Of a stretch of 64,000 bases of DNA, positions 44,901 to 55,748 are shown piece by piece. Location of the stretch: NCBI GenBank assembly GCA_020543525.1, contig JAHYIO010000006.1, positions 1,240,001 to 1,304,000 on the forward strand, given 5' to 3'. The translations under genes and the position numbers were made by a program. The stretch's first letter is position 1. Each line of letters begins with the position of its first letter. This DNA comes from Coriolopsis trogii. Lineage: Eukaryota; Basidiomycota; Agaricomycetes; Polyporales; Polyporaceae. The notes beneath the pieces were generated by a model, which saw only the letters and a list, made by a program, of their open reading frames with translations, ran no database searches and was not told the origin of the DNA.

Positions 44901-45873
44901 GGCCTAACGATAGGAGTGCACTGTATGCGCAAGAGGCGTCCGAGGACACTGGCTCCATACGCGAGACGAGACTTGCAGGAGAAGTGGAGGGGATAACAGC
45001 ATCGGGGGCCAGAAACATTTGAGACATACCTTGACACATCCTCAGCGACTTATTCACCCATGCCGAATTTCTGCTCTGCATTTGCAAGAGTCGTTGGGGG
45101 AGAAAGCGGAGGTATCGGGAGTAACGCGAGGGCCTGGAGACGAGGAGGAGGAGGTATGAATGAAAGTTGCTGCCAGCAAAACACAGCGCGTCAGTGAGCG
45201 TCGGCTAAGATGCACCCGGGCCGGTCGCTTCAGTACACTGTATGTGCGTCCATGTCGTTCGCCTGCACCCGCTGCACCCCCTGAGTCCTCCACACTTCGC
45301 ATGACCTGTTGTTGCATACCTCGCAGGAAGCTGCGATACTGGACGTCGAGGTGTGTAGGTCTTTGCACATGTCACTGCACCTTTCTGCAAGCCTCTGCAC
45401 CGGGCGCTGCACGTCCTTCTACAATTCGCTGCAGTTTCTGCAATCTCATGTTGCCCATGCCGGGCTGCAACGCTTCAAACTCTGCGCCTCATGACCGCGG
45501 AGGGTGTGTTGGACCGCCCTCATGTGGATTCTATCCGTCTTGTGAAGAAAAAAAGCTGACCGATCGGCAGGGAGGCAGCAACTTTGCGGGGACCCTGACC
45601 ATCCGCCAATAAGACTTCCAATATCATACGGCGATTGCATGTTGTTACATACCCAAATACAAATCTCGGTCTGACAACAGGACGAATTCAGAGTCTAGAG
45701 GTATCTCTGTTATCCACGTGCATGAGCAGGAAGAATCACTGGTCGAGACATCCTCGGTTTGCAAATGAGTATACGCTCTCTATAGCTCAAGACGGGTCTT
45801 CCTTTCCGCTACATCACTCTCCTATTTGCCTCTCCGTAACGTCCTTATCCCGGCTACCAGTATTGAGAGCGTC
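44901..45873. other. No recognisable gene, CTGCA-rich stretch
   Basis: Around 45360-45450 the words CTGCA and TGCAG recur many times. Minus-strand frames there (for example 45230-45412) look weakly helical but are interrupted. I cannot assign them. Confidence 0.35.
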
Positions 45874-46848
45874 TCAAGCTGTGGCGCCGGCATTGCTTCG
45901 AGCACGGGGTTTGCCCCTCTTGGCTCTGGATGAGCGTGCCTGCTGTGTGATGCGCATATTCCAGGCGGTCTTGATGCTCTGACACTCATCTTCTATGACC
46001 TTTAGTTCCATGTCTGGAAGAGGCCAGTACACTGCGCCAGCCATGGGCAGCACAGACGACAGTACCACATAGGGATTGAGCGGTAATGCCTTCTTCATCT
46101 GTATCACTCGCGTACTCGCGGTTTGGATAGCCTCTCCTGATTGTGAAGTAATGTTAGCCACGCGGCAGACTACTGAAAATGGTGTATACACTGACCTGAC
46201 CGATACTGATCTACGATCGCCTCCAATTCGGGCATTTGATTTGGTCGGAACACCACTAGGTCGTAGCGGAAGTTAGTCTCCTTGAACATTTCGGCCTGAG
46301 GGTTATTGACGGGTCGCCGAAGCTCGTTCATGTGATGCATGCGCTGTCTAACCTCCTTTGATGGGATGAATCGCCATATATCGTCCTGATAGGCCTCTGC
46401 ATGGGACTGACATACTGAGTAGCCGGCAGGGCAGGACCATATTGACGCTACCATTGAGAAGGTGCATATTAGATTGATTGACCAAATACTCACATAACAT
46501 GAGATTCTGCGGGTCGTCCCTCGTAAATGAAGCTTTGAGAACTCCGACATGGCGCAGCCAGACAAGAGGCTGTGTGTGTTCATGAATGAGCGTGTCGAGT
46601 ATAATAACATTCTCATTACGTACCTCCCCGTTCGTGGGCCAGGGGTGATGCAACACCACGCGGTAAGGCTGGACTGTGTCCGAGGCATTGCACACTATGC
46701 ATGAGGACCCAAGTAGCTTATTGATGGCCTCTCGGGACTGAGGAGGAACGAGATCTTCGGGATCTGAGTCCTCGGGGTTGATATCGACCTCATGATCAAC
46801 ATGAGGAGCTTCATGTTCGAAACCGAAGGTAGTGGAAAGCATAGACAT
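45874..46848 (-). CDS. HNH-nuclease-like protein, paralogue C (H-N-H visible)
   Basis: The start at 46848 (MSMLSTTFGFEHEAPH) is followed by an acidic stretch (EDSDPEDLVPPQ). The HNH_2-like domain reads SCIVCNASDTVQPYRVVLHH (CxxC and first His), then TRDDPQNLML (Asn), then, after an intron, CQSHAEAYQDDIWRFIP (second His and W-x-x-x-P). So H, N and H are all in the expected order. The next part reads FRYDLVVFRPNQMPELEAI. After a second intron (GTCAGG to ATCAG, about 46200-46140) the C-terminal domain reads LPLNPYVVLSSVLPMAGAVY, then DECQSIKTAWNMR and a basic tail (RAKRGKPRARSN). TATAAAG at 46934-46940 on the minus strand is 86 bp upstream. HNH nucleases cut or nick DNA using a metal ion. Catalysis here is not proven. 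Confidence 0.68.
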
Positions 46849-46933
46849 CGGTGGGTTTAGCTAGTCAATAGGAGTTACCGTGAGAAGTATGCGTCGTAGC
46901 TTAGGTTAGTGGTCGGGACAGGCTACCGTTCAC

Positions 46934-46940
46934 CTTTATA
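46934..46940 (-). promoter_or_regulatory. TATA box of HNH paralogue C
   Basis: TATAAAG on the minus strand, 86 bp before the ATG at 46848. Confidence 0.5.
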
Positions 46941-48711
46941 CTCTCATAACAGGCGCCAAATTGAGGCTATTACTTATCCCATCCGAAGCCTTGTATACAC
47001 AAACCAGCCTGATCGTGGCTATTCTATCTCTCATGAAATTTGCCCTGTTTCGGAATGATCGTTGCCCGGAGCACAGACTGGTATCCTTGTCAACTCCGTA
47101 TCCTATCAGAATCAGGATCCGATGGTGAGTATGTTTCGCTAGGCTCCTATATCCTCATATGCGGTTCTCAGGACTGCCCTGACAACACGCCTGTGTCTAC
47201 TCCGGCCCTGATAAAAATTGTTATCAAATGATCAGTCTTTCGGAATGATGACCCCCTTGTTTCAAGCCAAGCTTGGCAGAACTCGTATGCATTCAACAAT
47301 AATCAGAATTGGTGACGTGAAGTTTCAAAATGATATAGTCAGGTGGCTTTGCGGGTAAGAGAGCTCTTGTTCTGCTGGATCTGGACTGCATAATTGGCGA
47401 CTTTGGTTAAAACAAGCAGGAAATTGAACGGGATGCATATTTCAAGTTTCCGCTGTAGTATAAATGTGTCCTTCTTCTCCCACCTTCTGATCGACAGAAC
47501 CATGGAGAATTAAATACACCATAAGACTTTGCGGACCGCAACGATGACATGCCTGAAGGACCACGACAAGCGGGTAAAAGTCTCAGTCATGAAAGCACGG
47601 AGACAACGCCTGCATCTACAATTAGTATCACATCCCGCCCAGTGTTGCGTTGTACACAGAGCGCTTTGCTTCGAGAGTCGAGCGTCATCGTTGTCATGGC
47701 AGGAACAGCATTGCACGTTTGCGGTGGTCTCCGCTGAGAAAGGAGAGGTGGATGCGCGCAAGGAACAATCAGTGGTTGACTATGGGATGGACTGTGCTTC
47801 GAGCCCGATACTATAGTGTCTGACAGTCCAAATACAGAGACGGACTACTTGCTATTGACGACTGGAACAACGGGATCCTTTGAGCAAGTGGGGGTTAGAC
47901 ATACGGGCAGTGTGCCAGCCTACATAGTCGGCAGCCATTCCAAGCCGGTGTGTAGGCTCAGGGCAGCACCCCGGAACAGCTTTACACAGAGCGCGCATTG
48001 CACACTCTCCGAGTTGCCGGTAACCATCTGGAATTTCTCAACTGACGGCTGACAAGGACGACGCCATGGCTGACACTGCATGCCTGCTCGATTGTTGTGG
48101 CTTCCAAGTAGGACAGCAGCGCCGCCAGCTTTGCACCTAAATTAGATGCTGCCTGCACTAATTAGTACAATGAGTCCAATACGTGCACGAGATCATCACC
48201 TGGAGGTGCCTAGGTCAGTGCGGTTATAGCCGCTTAGCCCTTGGGCCAGTGTGGGGGTCATGCTAGGCCATATACTCAGCACTGCACCCGCTGTCACACA
48301 AGCTATCGAGTAGTAGCATATATCATTTACTCTGCACTTCATTTTCTGCTGATAACTGGGACAACATATGAGCGGAGCAACATTATTTATCTAGTATGGT
48401 ATCACAACAGTCGGTCGATGATGATGATGTTCTAGTCTTGAAATTCTACATTGTCTGGCTTCCTCTGTTACTATCCTAACACGGGGAGAATGGGAACCTA
48501 TGTTGAAAGTCGCAACGCAGTGCACATTATCACAGTAATCAATCAGGGCACATACAATTGTGGCTGGAGGCTAGACAATCGGACAACACATACAAGACTC
48601 GGACAACACAAGCAATAAACCTTCTGATAGAAAATACTGTTCAGTACTGTGAACAAGGCATTGAGATTTAAGCCAACTGACCACCATCTCCTGGATGTCT
48701 GAGCCTCACAT
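46941..48711. other. Long intergenic region with an orphan promoter-like element
   Basis: AGTATAAATGTG at about 47458-47469 is followed 40-50 bp later by an ATG whose frame stops after three codons (ATGGAGAATTAA, 47503-47514). Downstream frames (47529-47816) are unrecognised. A GATGATGATGATG microsatellite lies near 48418-48430. I see no gene. Confidence 0.35.
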
Positions 48712-49733
48712 TCAGAGTACTCCAGACTGATGAGTATCAACTGAGTCGTTGACCTTGTTTCGCCACATACAAAGACTGTTGTAGTATTCGAGGACGCGGT
48801 TAGGAATGTCTTGCTTCGAGACAATTTGGTCATCATTATTGATCGCGAGTAGTTTTATTGTCTTCGTCACCACGAACCCAACTCCAAGATGGTTGAGAGC
48901 CTTTACCATGAATGGGTAGGGATTGATGGGGTAGTTGATCGCATTGACAGGTTTGTATAAGATCTCTACGGGCTGTGCCGTAACTTGTATCTGAGTACCA
49001 CAGGGCTTCACCCTCTGACTGGTAGGTGACAGGTGCCTGAATAGGATCTGCTGGGGATATGATGTTTGGTTCTGGAAGGTTATCTTGATTGGGCCGAACA
49101 TCAAGTCTCCCATGTGTGTATGCTTGATTGAGGTCAGAAGTACTACTAGCTGACCGCTGAGTCTCTGTGTTTGTAAATCTAGTGGTCAGAATAACATGGC
49201 AGACCACTTGTAATGTATCCATCACCTTTAGAGTCTCTTCATGCTTGATACACCTCTCCTTCTCTTCAATGCATCGTAACAGAGCTTCGATGTCACTCAG
49301 AGGGGGGCATAGAAAGAATTCTCCTCCGCTGAATGTTTCACCATGTCTATGACACACTAACTCCCTATAAGTACATATGTGAATGAGGATGATTGTCTCG
49401 GACAACTCACATGGTATCACATTATCGATACTGTCCAGCTCGAAGGTAGGCGCCACTAAACCTGTGTTCCTGAGCCATTCAATCTTGATATCCACGTAAG
49501 TTGTTGCTAATAAGAGCAGTGTTGGGGTGTTCTGGACTACACATCTGGTTTTCTCCTCGTAACATATTGGGTATGATGTACCACAACTTGACATTGCCAC
49601 CTGTCATGGAGCAGAAGGCACACTTTCCCCCGTATGCGTCCCGGACAGTCTGATGCCAGAGTATGTCGCTCAAACCGCCGTCAGAGGCGACCATAAAGGG
49701 TGAAAGCTTGTCTGAGCTTTTCAGGTTTGCCAT
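48712..49733 (-). CDS. HNH-nuclease-like protein, paralogue D (first His replaced by Tyr)
   Basis: The start at 49733 (MANLKSSDKLSPFMVAS) leads to ILWHQTVRDAYGGKCAFCSM and GGNVKLWYIIPNML. This is the CxxC start of the HNH_2-like domain, but Tyr stands where the first His is expected. After an intron come YVDIKIEWLRNTGLVAP and DSIDNVIPC (Asn position). After another intron come ELVCHRHGETFSGGEFFLCP (second His) and PLSDIEALLRCIEEKERCI. A linker rich in Asn, Pro and Gln follows. The C-terminal domain reads NYPINPYPFMVKALNHLGVG and VLEYYNSLCMWR, the same block as NPYVVLSS in paralogue C, and ends at 48712. Exon joins in the linker (49080-48960) are uncertain. TATAAAG lies 62 bp upstream. Probably a catalytically altered family member. 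Confidence 0.6.
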
Positions 49734-49794
49734 GACAGGGCGATAGGCTGAGGGGTGATGTGTGAAGGTTCCTCACCTCACTTGATGACCAGGA

Positions 49795-49801
49795 CTTTAT
49801 A
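49795..49801 (-). promoter_or_regulatory. TATA box of HNH paralogue D
   Basis: TATAAAG on the minus strand, 62 bp before the ATG at 49733. Confidence 0.5.
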
Positions 49802-50480
49802 GTTTCGCAGGACCTCGGGCCGGGACTAGACTGATTCACTCTCAAGGCAAGTGCTAGATTGTTTTGAGTCGCTGCGGCCCTGGCGCATTTGGCTCATCAT
49901 CGGATGGAAAATCTATTGTTTCATGTGCTGTTGATATGTAGCACCATATGCGCTCACATATGAGTTGGAACGGGACACACATATGTTATTTGCCATCCCC
50001 ACAATGGCAAGCATTGATACACCCGGCCGAGACTGGGCGTTGAAACTAATGAATTGCAGCATAGGAGACTCAAACTCCATAGACCATAAACAATTGTCTG
50101 AAAGCTGCAACAGCCCAATTTCTTCATAGCTCGAGGTCCATGATGCTTGTACTCAGAGGCAGTGTTGCTGAATATATTGAGACATCCTCTTTCAGAAACT
50201 TAAACTGGGTGATATAGTCAGACCTCAGACCCTCCACTGGCTTTCATGTAAGAGTAATAACTTTGTAGAGTTTCATGTAGCATTCAGCCAAAGGGCCAGG
50301 TCTCAAAGCTTGTTTCAGAGCACCACACACCATTCTTCATATTATAAATCACGGTGGCCCACATTCTTAGCCATTACATTTCAGGCAACTATACCTAACC
50401 ATGGCATCAGAAGACTCCAGCATGCAAAAGCTATGTAACAGGGTCCCCTTAAAAATGGAGACTCCGGTAGTGTAGTTTTG
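49802..50480. other. Divergent intergenic region between paralogues D and E
   Basis: This is AT-rich DNA with no recognisable gene. It separates the minus-strand paralogue D from the plus-strand paralogue E. Confidence 0.45.
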
Positions 50481-50488
50481 TATATAAA
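50481..50488 (+). promoter_or_regulatory. TATA box of HNH paralogue E
   Basis: TATATAAA, 57 bp before the ATG at 50545. Confidence 0.6.
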
Positions 50489-50544
50489 CAGTATGAGAAA
50501 TACCCTCAAGATAGCTACCAACGAACCGTTGAACTGAACACACC

Positions 50545-52037
50545 ATGACTACTCCTCCAACAGTTTCTACTTCTACCACCCTGTCGCCCATCAAATCATC
50601 TTCTGTCTCTCTCAACAAGTCAGAGAGATGTCGTGTGCTCACAAATTGGGCAAATTCTTGTGCTCTTTGTGGCAAAGAACACAAAGCTAGCCCATCGGTC
50701 ATAGTTGAGTGTGCTCATTTAATCTCCAGGACCATGCTCGAGGACCATCTTGTGAGTGATTGCAGTCATGCTCGATCAATGACTTCAAAAACTGACACCA
50801 ACTCGTTTTAAGCTTATATTGCATCGGGAGCTCTGGGGAGATGGTGAATTCAACAAGAGAAGTCCCCACAATTTCTTACCATGTGAGCAATTTTCCAAGC
50901 AACAACACTGTATTTGTCCCTCAGATGCTGAATTACTTCGATCAGTATGTACCTTCCAACATACAATGTATGATCAAGGACTCAGCTTTATCATTCTTCC
51001 TGAGAAATCATACATCATGAGGATCAACAAAGCCCTAGAGGCTGGAGAGATTCCTTTGAATCCTGTGGGTAGTTTTGTAATTTGTTGACAACATCTAACA
51101 TGAGAATCACCAATAGAACAACTTAGGCCCTGTTGGCAGATGGGTGTACATTGCAACTGTGGCATCTTTGGGTTATGAGACCACCATAGGACCTTACACG
51201 GAACGTTTCGACAAATATTGCGAGATAGTCAACCCTCCAGCCCGTCCTCCACTGTTTGTTCATTATGTCAATGAACATGACACTGACGACAACGACTACA
51301 ACAAAGACAGAGACAATGATGTGGATGAGGATGATGGAGACGAAGACCTGGAGAATCAAGATAAGGATGCTGACAACCACACCAATGAGCATGAAGATGT
51401 TCAGGACGAAGAAGAGGACGAGGACAATCACCTAGGAAATCGCAGGGTCAAATACAACATAGAGACAGAGGACGGCAAATGCTACTTTTACCTGGACTTC
51501 ACAGGCATCCCCGAAGAATCCCAACCCGACCCAATTGCCATGATACTCAAAGCCTCATTGGCTATTGGGATTACAATCCTACCACCTGTGATCCAGTATA
51601 AGGGGCGTAGTTGGAATAGTCCATTAAGGGAGTACGAAGGTTATGTCAGAACCATGCGTGAGCATGCCGAGCTTCTGTTAGGTGATTTCAGACAACGGCC
51701 GATGAACCATACAGAGAACGAAGCCACTAACCTCAAGGCAATGGTGGCCGAAGGAGAATCAGGGAACAGATCAACTTCCCGTGTCAAAGTAGAAACCATG
51801 GTCATAGAGGACAATACCAGTCACCTTCAAGATACCGTTCCCGCCAGGGAGGGGTCTGGGAACACCATTCGGGGCGGCGACGAACGAGAACCAACCAATG
51901 CGACTAGTCCTCCACCAAACAACAATGATCCAGTTGATGCGGAGTCGTCCCGTCGAAGGAGCACTAGGCGTAAGCACCAGGCTCCTCCACTCATCCCGAT
52001 TATTCTCACTACGACTGAGAAGAGCAAGACAAAGTGA
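50545..52037 (+). CDS. HNH-nuclease-like protein, paralogue E (H-N-H visible, long acidic tract)
   Basis: The start at 50545 (MTTPPTVSTSTTLSPIKS) leads to WANSCALCGKEHKASPSV and VECAHLISRTM, the CxxC and first His of an HNH_2-like domain. After a GTGAGT intron come LILHRELWGDGEFN and SPHNFLP (Asn). After a second intron come AELLRSV and TFQHTMYDQGLSFIILP (second His and the usual hydrophobic strand). After a third intron (about 51068-51130) come VGRWVYIATVASLGYETT and an acidic insertion (51280-51430) made almost wholly of Asp, Glu, Asn and His. The C-terminal domain reads DPIAMILKASLAIGITILPP and SPLREYEGYVRTMREHAEL, the block shared by all paralogues. A basic end (SSRRRSTRRKHQAPP) may be a nuclear signal. 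TGA is at 52035-52037. It is the best candidate for an active member. Confidence 0.7.
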
Positions 52038-53568
52038 TGGTTCAACTACAACTAAGACCACATAGCCTGTCTTCCTTATGTCCCTTGCTTGATGTTGTAA
52101 TAGTAGCCGTAGTTGGTGGCGTGCACTGAATGTACATGGGCTTCCGAATCGTAAAGATATCATGCAAGGACGCGCGCATGAGGCTTTGTCAATACTCTCA
52201 GTGCCCCTCAGCTGCCAGATGGCAACCAATGAGCCACCATGTACGTGTATAGCAGAGAGAATACTTTACGCACAATCTCTCCCATATTCTTCTACAGAGT
52301 TTGAAGGGACACTGGTCGCGGAGACTCTGGTACACTTCCTTAGAGCTCCACTGTAGAAGTTGCGTTATCGACTTGAACCATTACATAGAAGGGGCAACTC
52401 ATACAATGAGTGCTACATATACGATGTATAGCGACACACTTCGACGGAACTGTAGTGAGCACCGCCAATATCCTCGTTGAGGTACGTAGAGCGATCGATT
52501 GATCGCCTGCCGGCGCATCTCGACCGGTCACCCACTGCACGCATCACTTAAGATGTACCATGTCTGTGATGTGGCTTCGCATCGCATGCAATGTCTTGCT
52601 CATGCATCGTTACCAATCGATGATCAGTACTGGTACCAGTCATTGATGGAAGGGACTCACGGAGTCGCTGACATTGATGACAGGTGTGGAAGTAGGACAT
52701 TACAGCTCCTGAAGGTCTTAGCAACAATTGTTTTACGAAGTGGTCAGGCTACCTAGGGGCTTCCTCTTCGGCTCTTTGTAACTCTCAAAAGGGGAACTGC
52801 CCATCTCCGGACTCACAGAATCACCTCGCGCACGGGATGGCGACTCGAGTATTTCAGGCATAGCTCGCTCAAACGCATGCGTTCTTAGAATTTCCGCATC
52901 CTGCCAGCCTCGCAACGGCTCAAGCGCATGCACAGGCAGAACTCGAGCGAAACTTGCTGTAGGGCAACAGGCCATCCATTGACAAATTGAGTGGTGTGCG
53001 TTCTCCCTCATTTGCGACGTAGGAAGTGCGGATCAGAGATTTCTCGAGGTTCTGTCAGTATCTAATTAGGATAACCGCTGTTTGACCGACTACGTACCGG
53101 TACTGGGAGCTGGAAATTGCAATACCTAACACAGATTTGCAATGATGACGGACTGTGGGTTACGTAGCGTACGTCGGAACACATGTCTGTACGTCTAAGC
53201 ATCGGAAGACGTGCTTTCGGCTCCTTCGGTAGGAGCTGTACAGCAAGTCAGATACATCCCTCAAGGACAAGACGCATCGACCCAAATTCATAGTGCGCTT
53301 GTGAGAGGAGACTTTAGCGAATCAGCGACATGAGTCCGGAATCGAACTCGCGACATGGAGCCGCATCAACTTGTACTGTATTGCCGGTAACGGTAGACCT
53401 GAGGCCAAACCGTCGCTGCTTCTTGCGTTCAAGTGTTGTCCTGCCGTCGCGGGTGGCCAATCCCAGGAAGCCCGTTGGAGTTTACATACCAATTGCCCAA
53501 ATGCAGGAACGACGTACAGACGCCACATCTGATACGACACCTCTGTGTTCTTTACCATAGCTCCCAAC
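52038..53568. other. Intergenic, no recognisable gene
   Basis: A minus frame at 52733-53011 (92 residues) has a protein-like composition but no known domain. Near 53330-53352 the minus strand reads GAGTTCGATTCCGG, which resembles a tRNA B box, but no cloverleaf folds around it. Confidence 0.4.
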
Positions 53569-54992
53569 TCACGCCTTCCCGATACCCTTCGATCCCGGGG
53601 AGGGAATACCGGTAGGGACAGTCGACGGCTGGAGGGCAGTGTTCCAAGTCGCGGTAGTCGGGTACGGCGTCGCCGCCACGGTAGGTGACGTCGTCGCGTA
53701 AGGGTCCGGTCCAGGGACTAAGTTGGTAAGTGTGAGCACGTAAAGAAACTCGAGAGCAGTTCGGGACAACTCACTCGTGTAGGAGTCGAGCTGGGAGTAG
53801 ATGTTGATGAGGATACCCTGCGCGTCATGGAGTCCGAGTCGGCGTGTGTTCGCCTGGAAGAAGCATTACTTTGTACTCACAGGGTCTTCGGCACTGTACG
53901 CGCCGGGGAAGCTGACGGTGGGAGGGCTGGCCGAGCCAGAGCCGCCGACCTGGGGGAGAATGCCGGTATACATACGTGCTCGTGTCGATCGAGAACATAG
54001 ACTTACGTTAACCTGGTAGCAAGACATATAGAACCTGCGAAGGAATCGACTTTAATACCGAATGTCTATCGCCCATTAGACAGTACATACTGAGCGCCTC
54101 CAGGTTGACTTGCGACGTGAAGGGCTGTCGAGGGGATGAATGCCGGATGGTCAACCATCGGAGTGCAGCTTGCGACTCACCGACGACTTCAGCGCGGATA
54201 AGGTAGTTGCCGGGGGCGATGTCGGCAGGCACTTTGAAAGTGTAGTGGCCGCAGTTGTCCTACAGAGCGCAAGCAACAAGTTATGACCTGACAACGTCGT
54301 TCGAACCCAGCTACATACGTTCAAGACCTCTGTATGGCGGCATAGTTGGCTATGTGAAGGGTAGTAGAGCGAAGTGGTACGTACCAGTAGCCCAGTAATC
54401 AGGGCTGCTCGAGGGAAGGCCCATTTCGGAGACCTTGAACCACTTGACAGATGGTCCTTCCGCGGTCGTCGCATCGTCCACCTTGGCCATGTAGATCTGG
54501 ATCGTATCACAGTCAGTCATCGACTCATTCATCGACCGTCCACAGTCGAGACGAATCCTACGTTGATGGGACCGTAGTGGTCACCGCCGATGGCCTCGTT
54601 GGTGCACGATCGGTCGTTGGGCTGTTGGTGCATCTCCACAGTGACTTCGTCCCCAGCTGAAATACGCAGTGTTCTATCAGCTTTTGTCGCAGTTGATATT
54701 CTAGTCATCACAGAACTCACGCATGACCTGGCAGATACCATCGCTGGCATGCGGACTAGCGTTGCACGCAATGTCCTGCAGAGCACACCGCCGTCAGCAA
54801 GTAGCATTCAAGACGCCTGACATCAACGAAGAGACATACGGAGCTGGTTACGCTCGTCACGGGCGAGTTGCTCTGCGGCAGGCGCACGCACGACGAGCCC
54901 TGGTCCACGCCGTTTATCCACAGCTCCTGGAAGGTAGCGTGTGCGGCTGCGGACGTAAGAAGTGTAGCGGCGATCGCGAGCTTGGCGAACAT
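53569..54992 (-). CDS. AA9 lytic polysaccharide monooxygenase (secreted)
   Basis: This is a copper enzyme that oxidatively cleaves cellulose and related glucans outside the cell. The start at 54992 gives a signal peptide (MFAKLAIAATLLTSAAA) directly followed by HATFQELWING, so mature His1 of the histidine brace is exposed. Exon 2 reads DIACNASPHASDGICQVM. The next exon reads GDEVTVEMHQQPNDRSC and GGDHYGPINV, supplying the second copper His. Then come VKWFKVSEMGLPS, DNCGHYTFKVPADIAPGNYL, ALHVASQPGGAQ, and, over an intron, FYMSCYQVN, giving the Gln and axial Tyr of the active site. The last exons read VGGSGSASPPTVSFPGAYS and ILINIYSQLDSYT, with a Ser/Thr/Pro-rich tail ending SKGIGKA at 53569. 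About eight introns are needed. No CBM1 is present. The product suggests a lignocellulose-degrading life style. Confidence 0.93.
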
Positions 54993-55748
54993 GTCGAGGA
55001 CGTCTCGGGTGTGATAGCAACCTAATGTGCTGGGGACCCGTCAGCTCCTCTTCAGTCTTTATATACGTGCAGACCGCATATTCTGCACTCCCTTCCCTTG
55101 GTACCTACACCTACGGCATTCTGCACCCTCGGGCGTAGCTCGCTGGAATAGACAGAGACGTACCCCAAAACAACGCACGCACCTCGACATCGCTACGCTT
55201 CTAGCGAGCAGATGACGTACCTTGTCGGGCTTCTCTCTCTATCACAGAGCGTTCGCAACGCATGGGCGAAACTCAGGAGAAACAAGCTGTGGAGCGACGG
55301 ATCAAGTACAAGTACAGACGTACTGTTTAGCGAGTGATAGCTTGCTATCGTCCATCGTACTCCAAGGAGGTTGCTTCGTTCGCAACGTCACGGCGTCCGC
55401 AATTAGGCCGAGTACGCACCGATTCTGCGAGATGCAACATCCCTGGACGACCCGACCTGTATCTAACCCGTTGCGCAGCAACTTGGTGTATGGCCGGCGT
55501 ACTGGAGATCCAATAATAGTCTGTGTATTTCTGGCACAGGAAGAACACAGTCAATATGGGCAAGAATAGCATGTACATGCACGGCGATACGTTTACGATT
55601 TTAGGGGCGGATTGTGATGTCATGAGGATCGGCAGGCGGGAGAAACGACCTCGGCGTACGGCGGACCCGGCTAGGTCTATTAGAGCATACGAGACCGTAA
55701 GCATGAGTGGGCAAGGAGAGGGATAGCAAGGATGAGGAATGTTACGAA
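54993..55748. other. AA9 promoter and intergenic region
   Basis: On the minus strand TATATAAAG at 55057-55065 lies about 65 bp before the AA9 ATG. The rest, up to the SRRM1-like stop codon, shows nothing I can support. Confidence 0.5.

Noticed and set aside
53323..53375. tRNA-like B box on the minus strand (GAGTTCGATTCCGG)
   Set aside because: The T-stem does not pair and no acceptor stem or anticodon arm could be drawn; at most a degenerate remnant.
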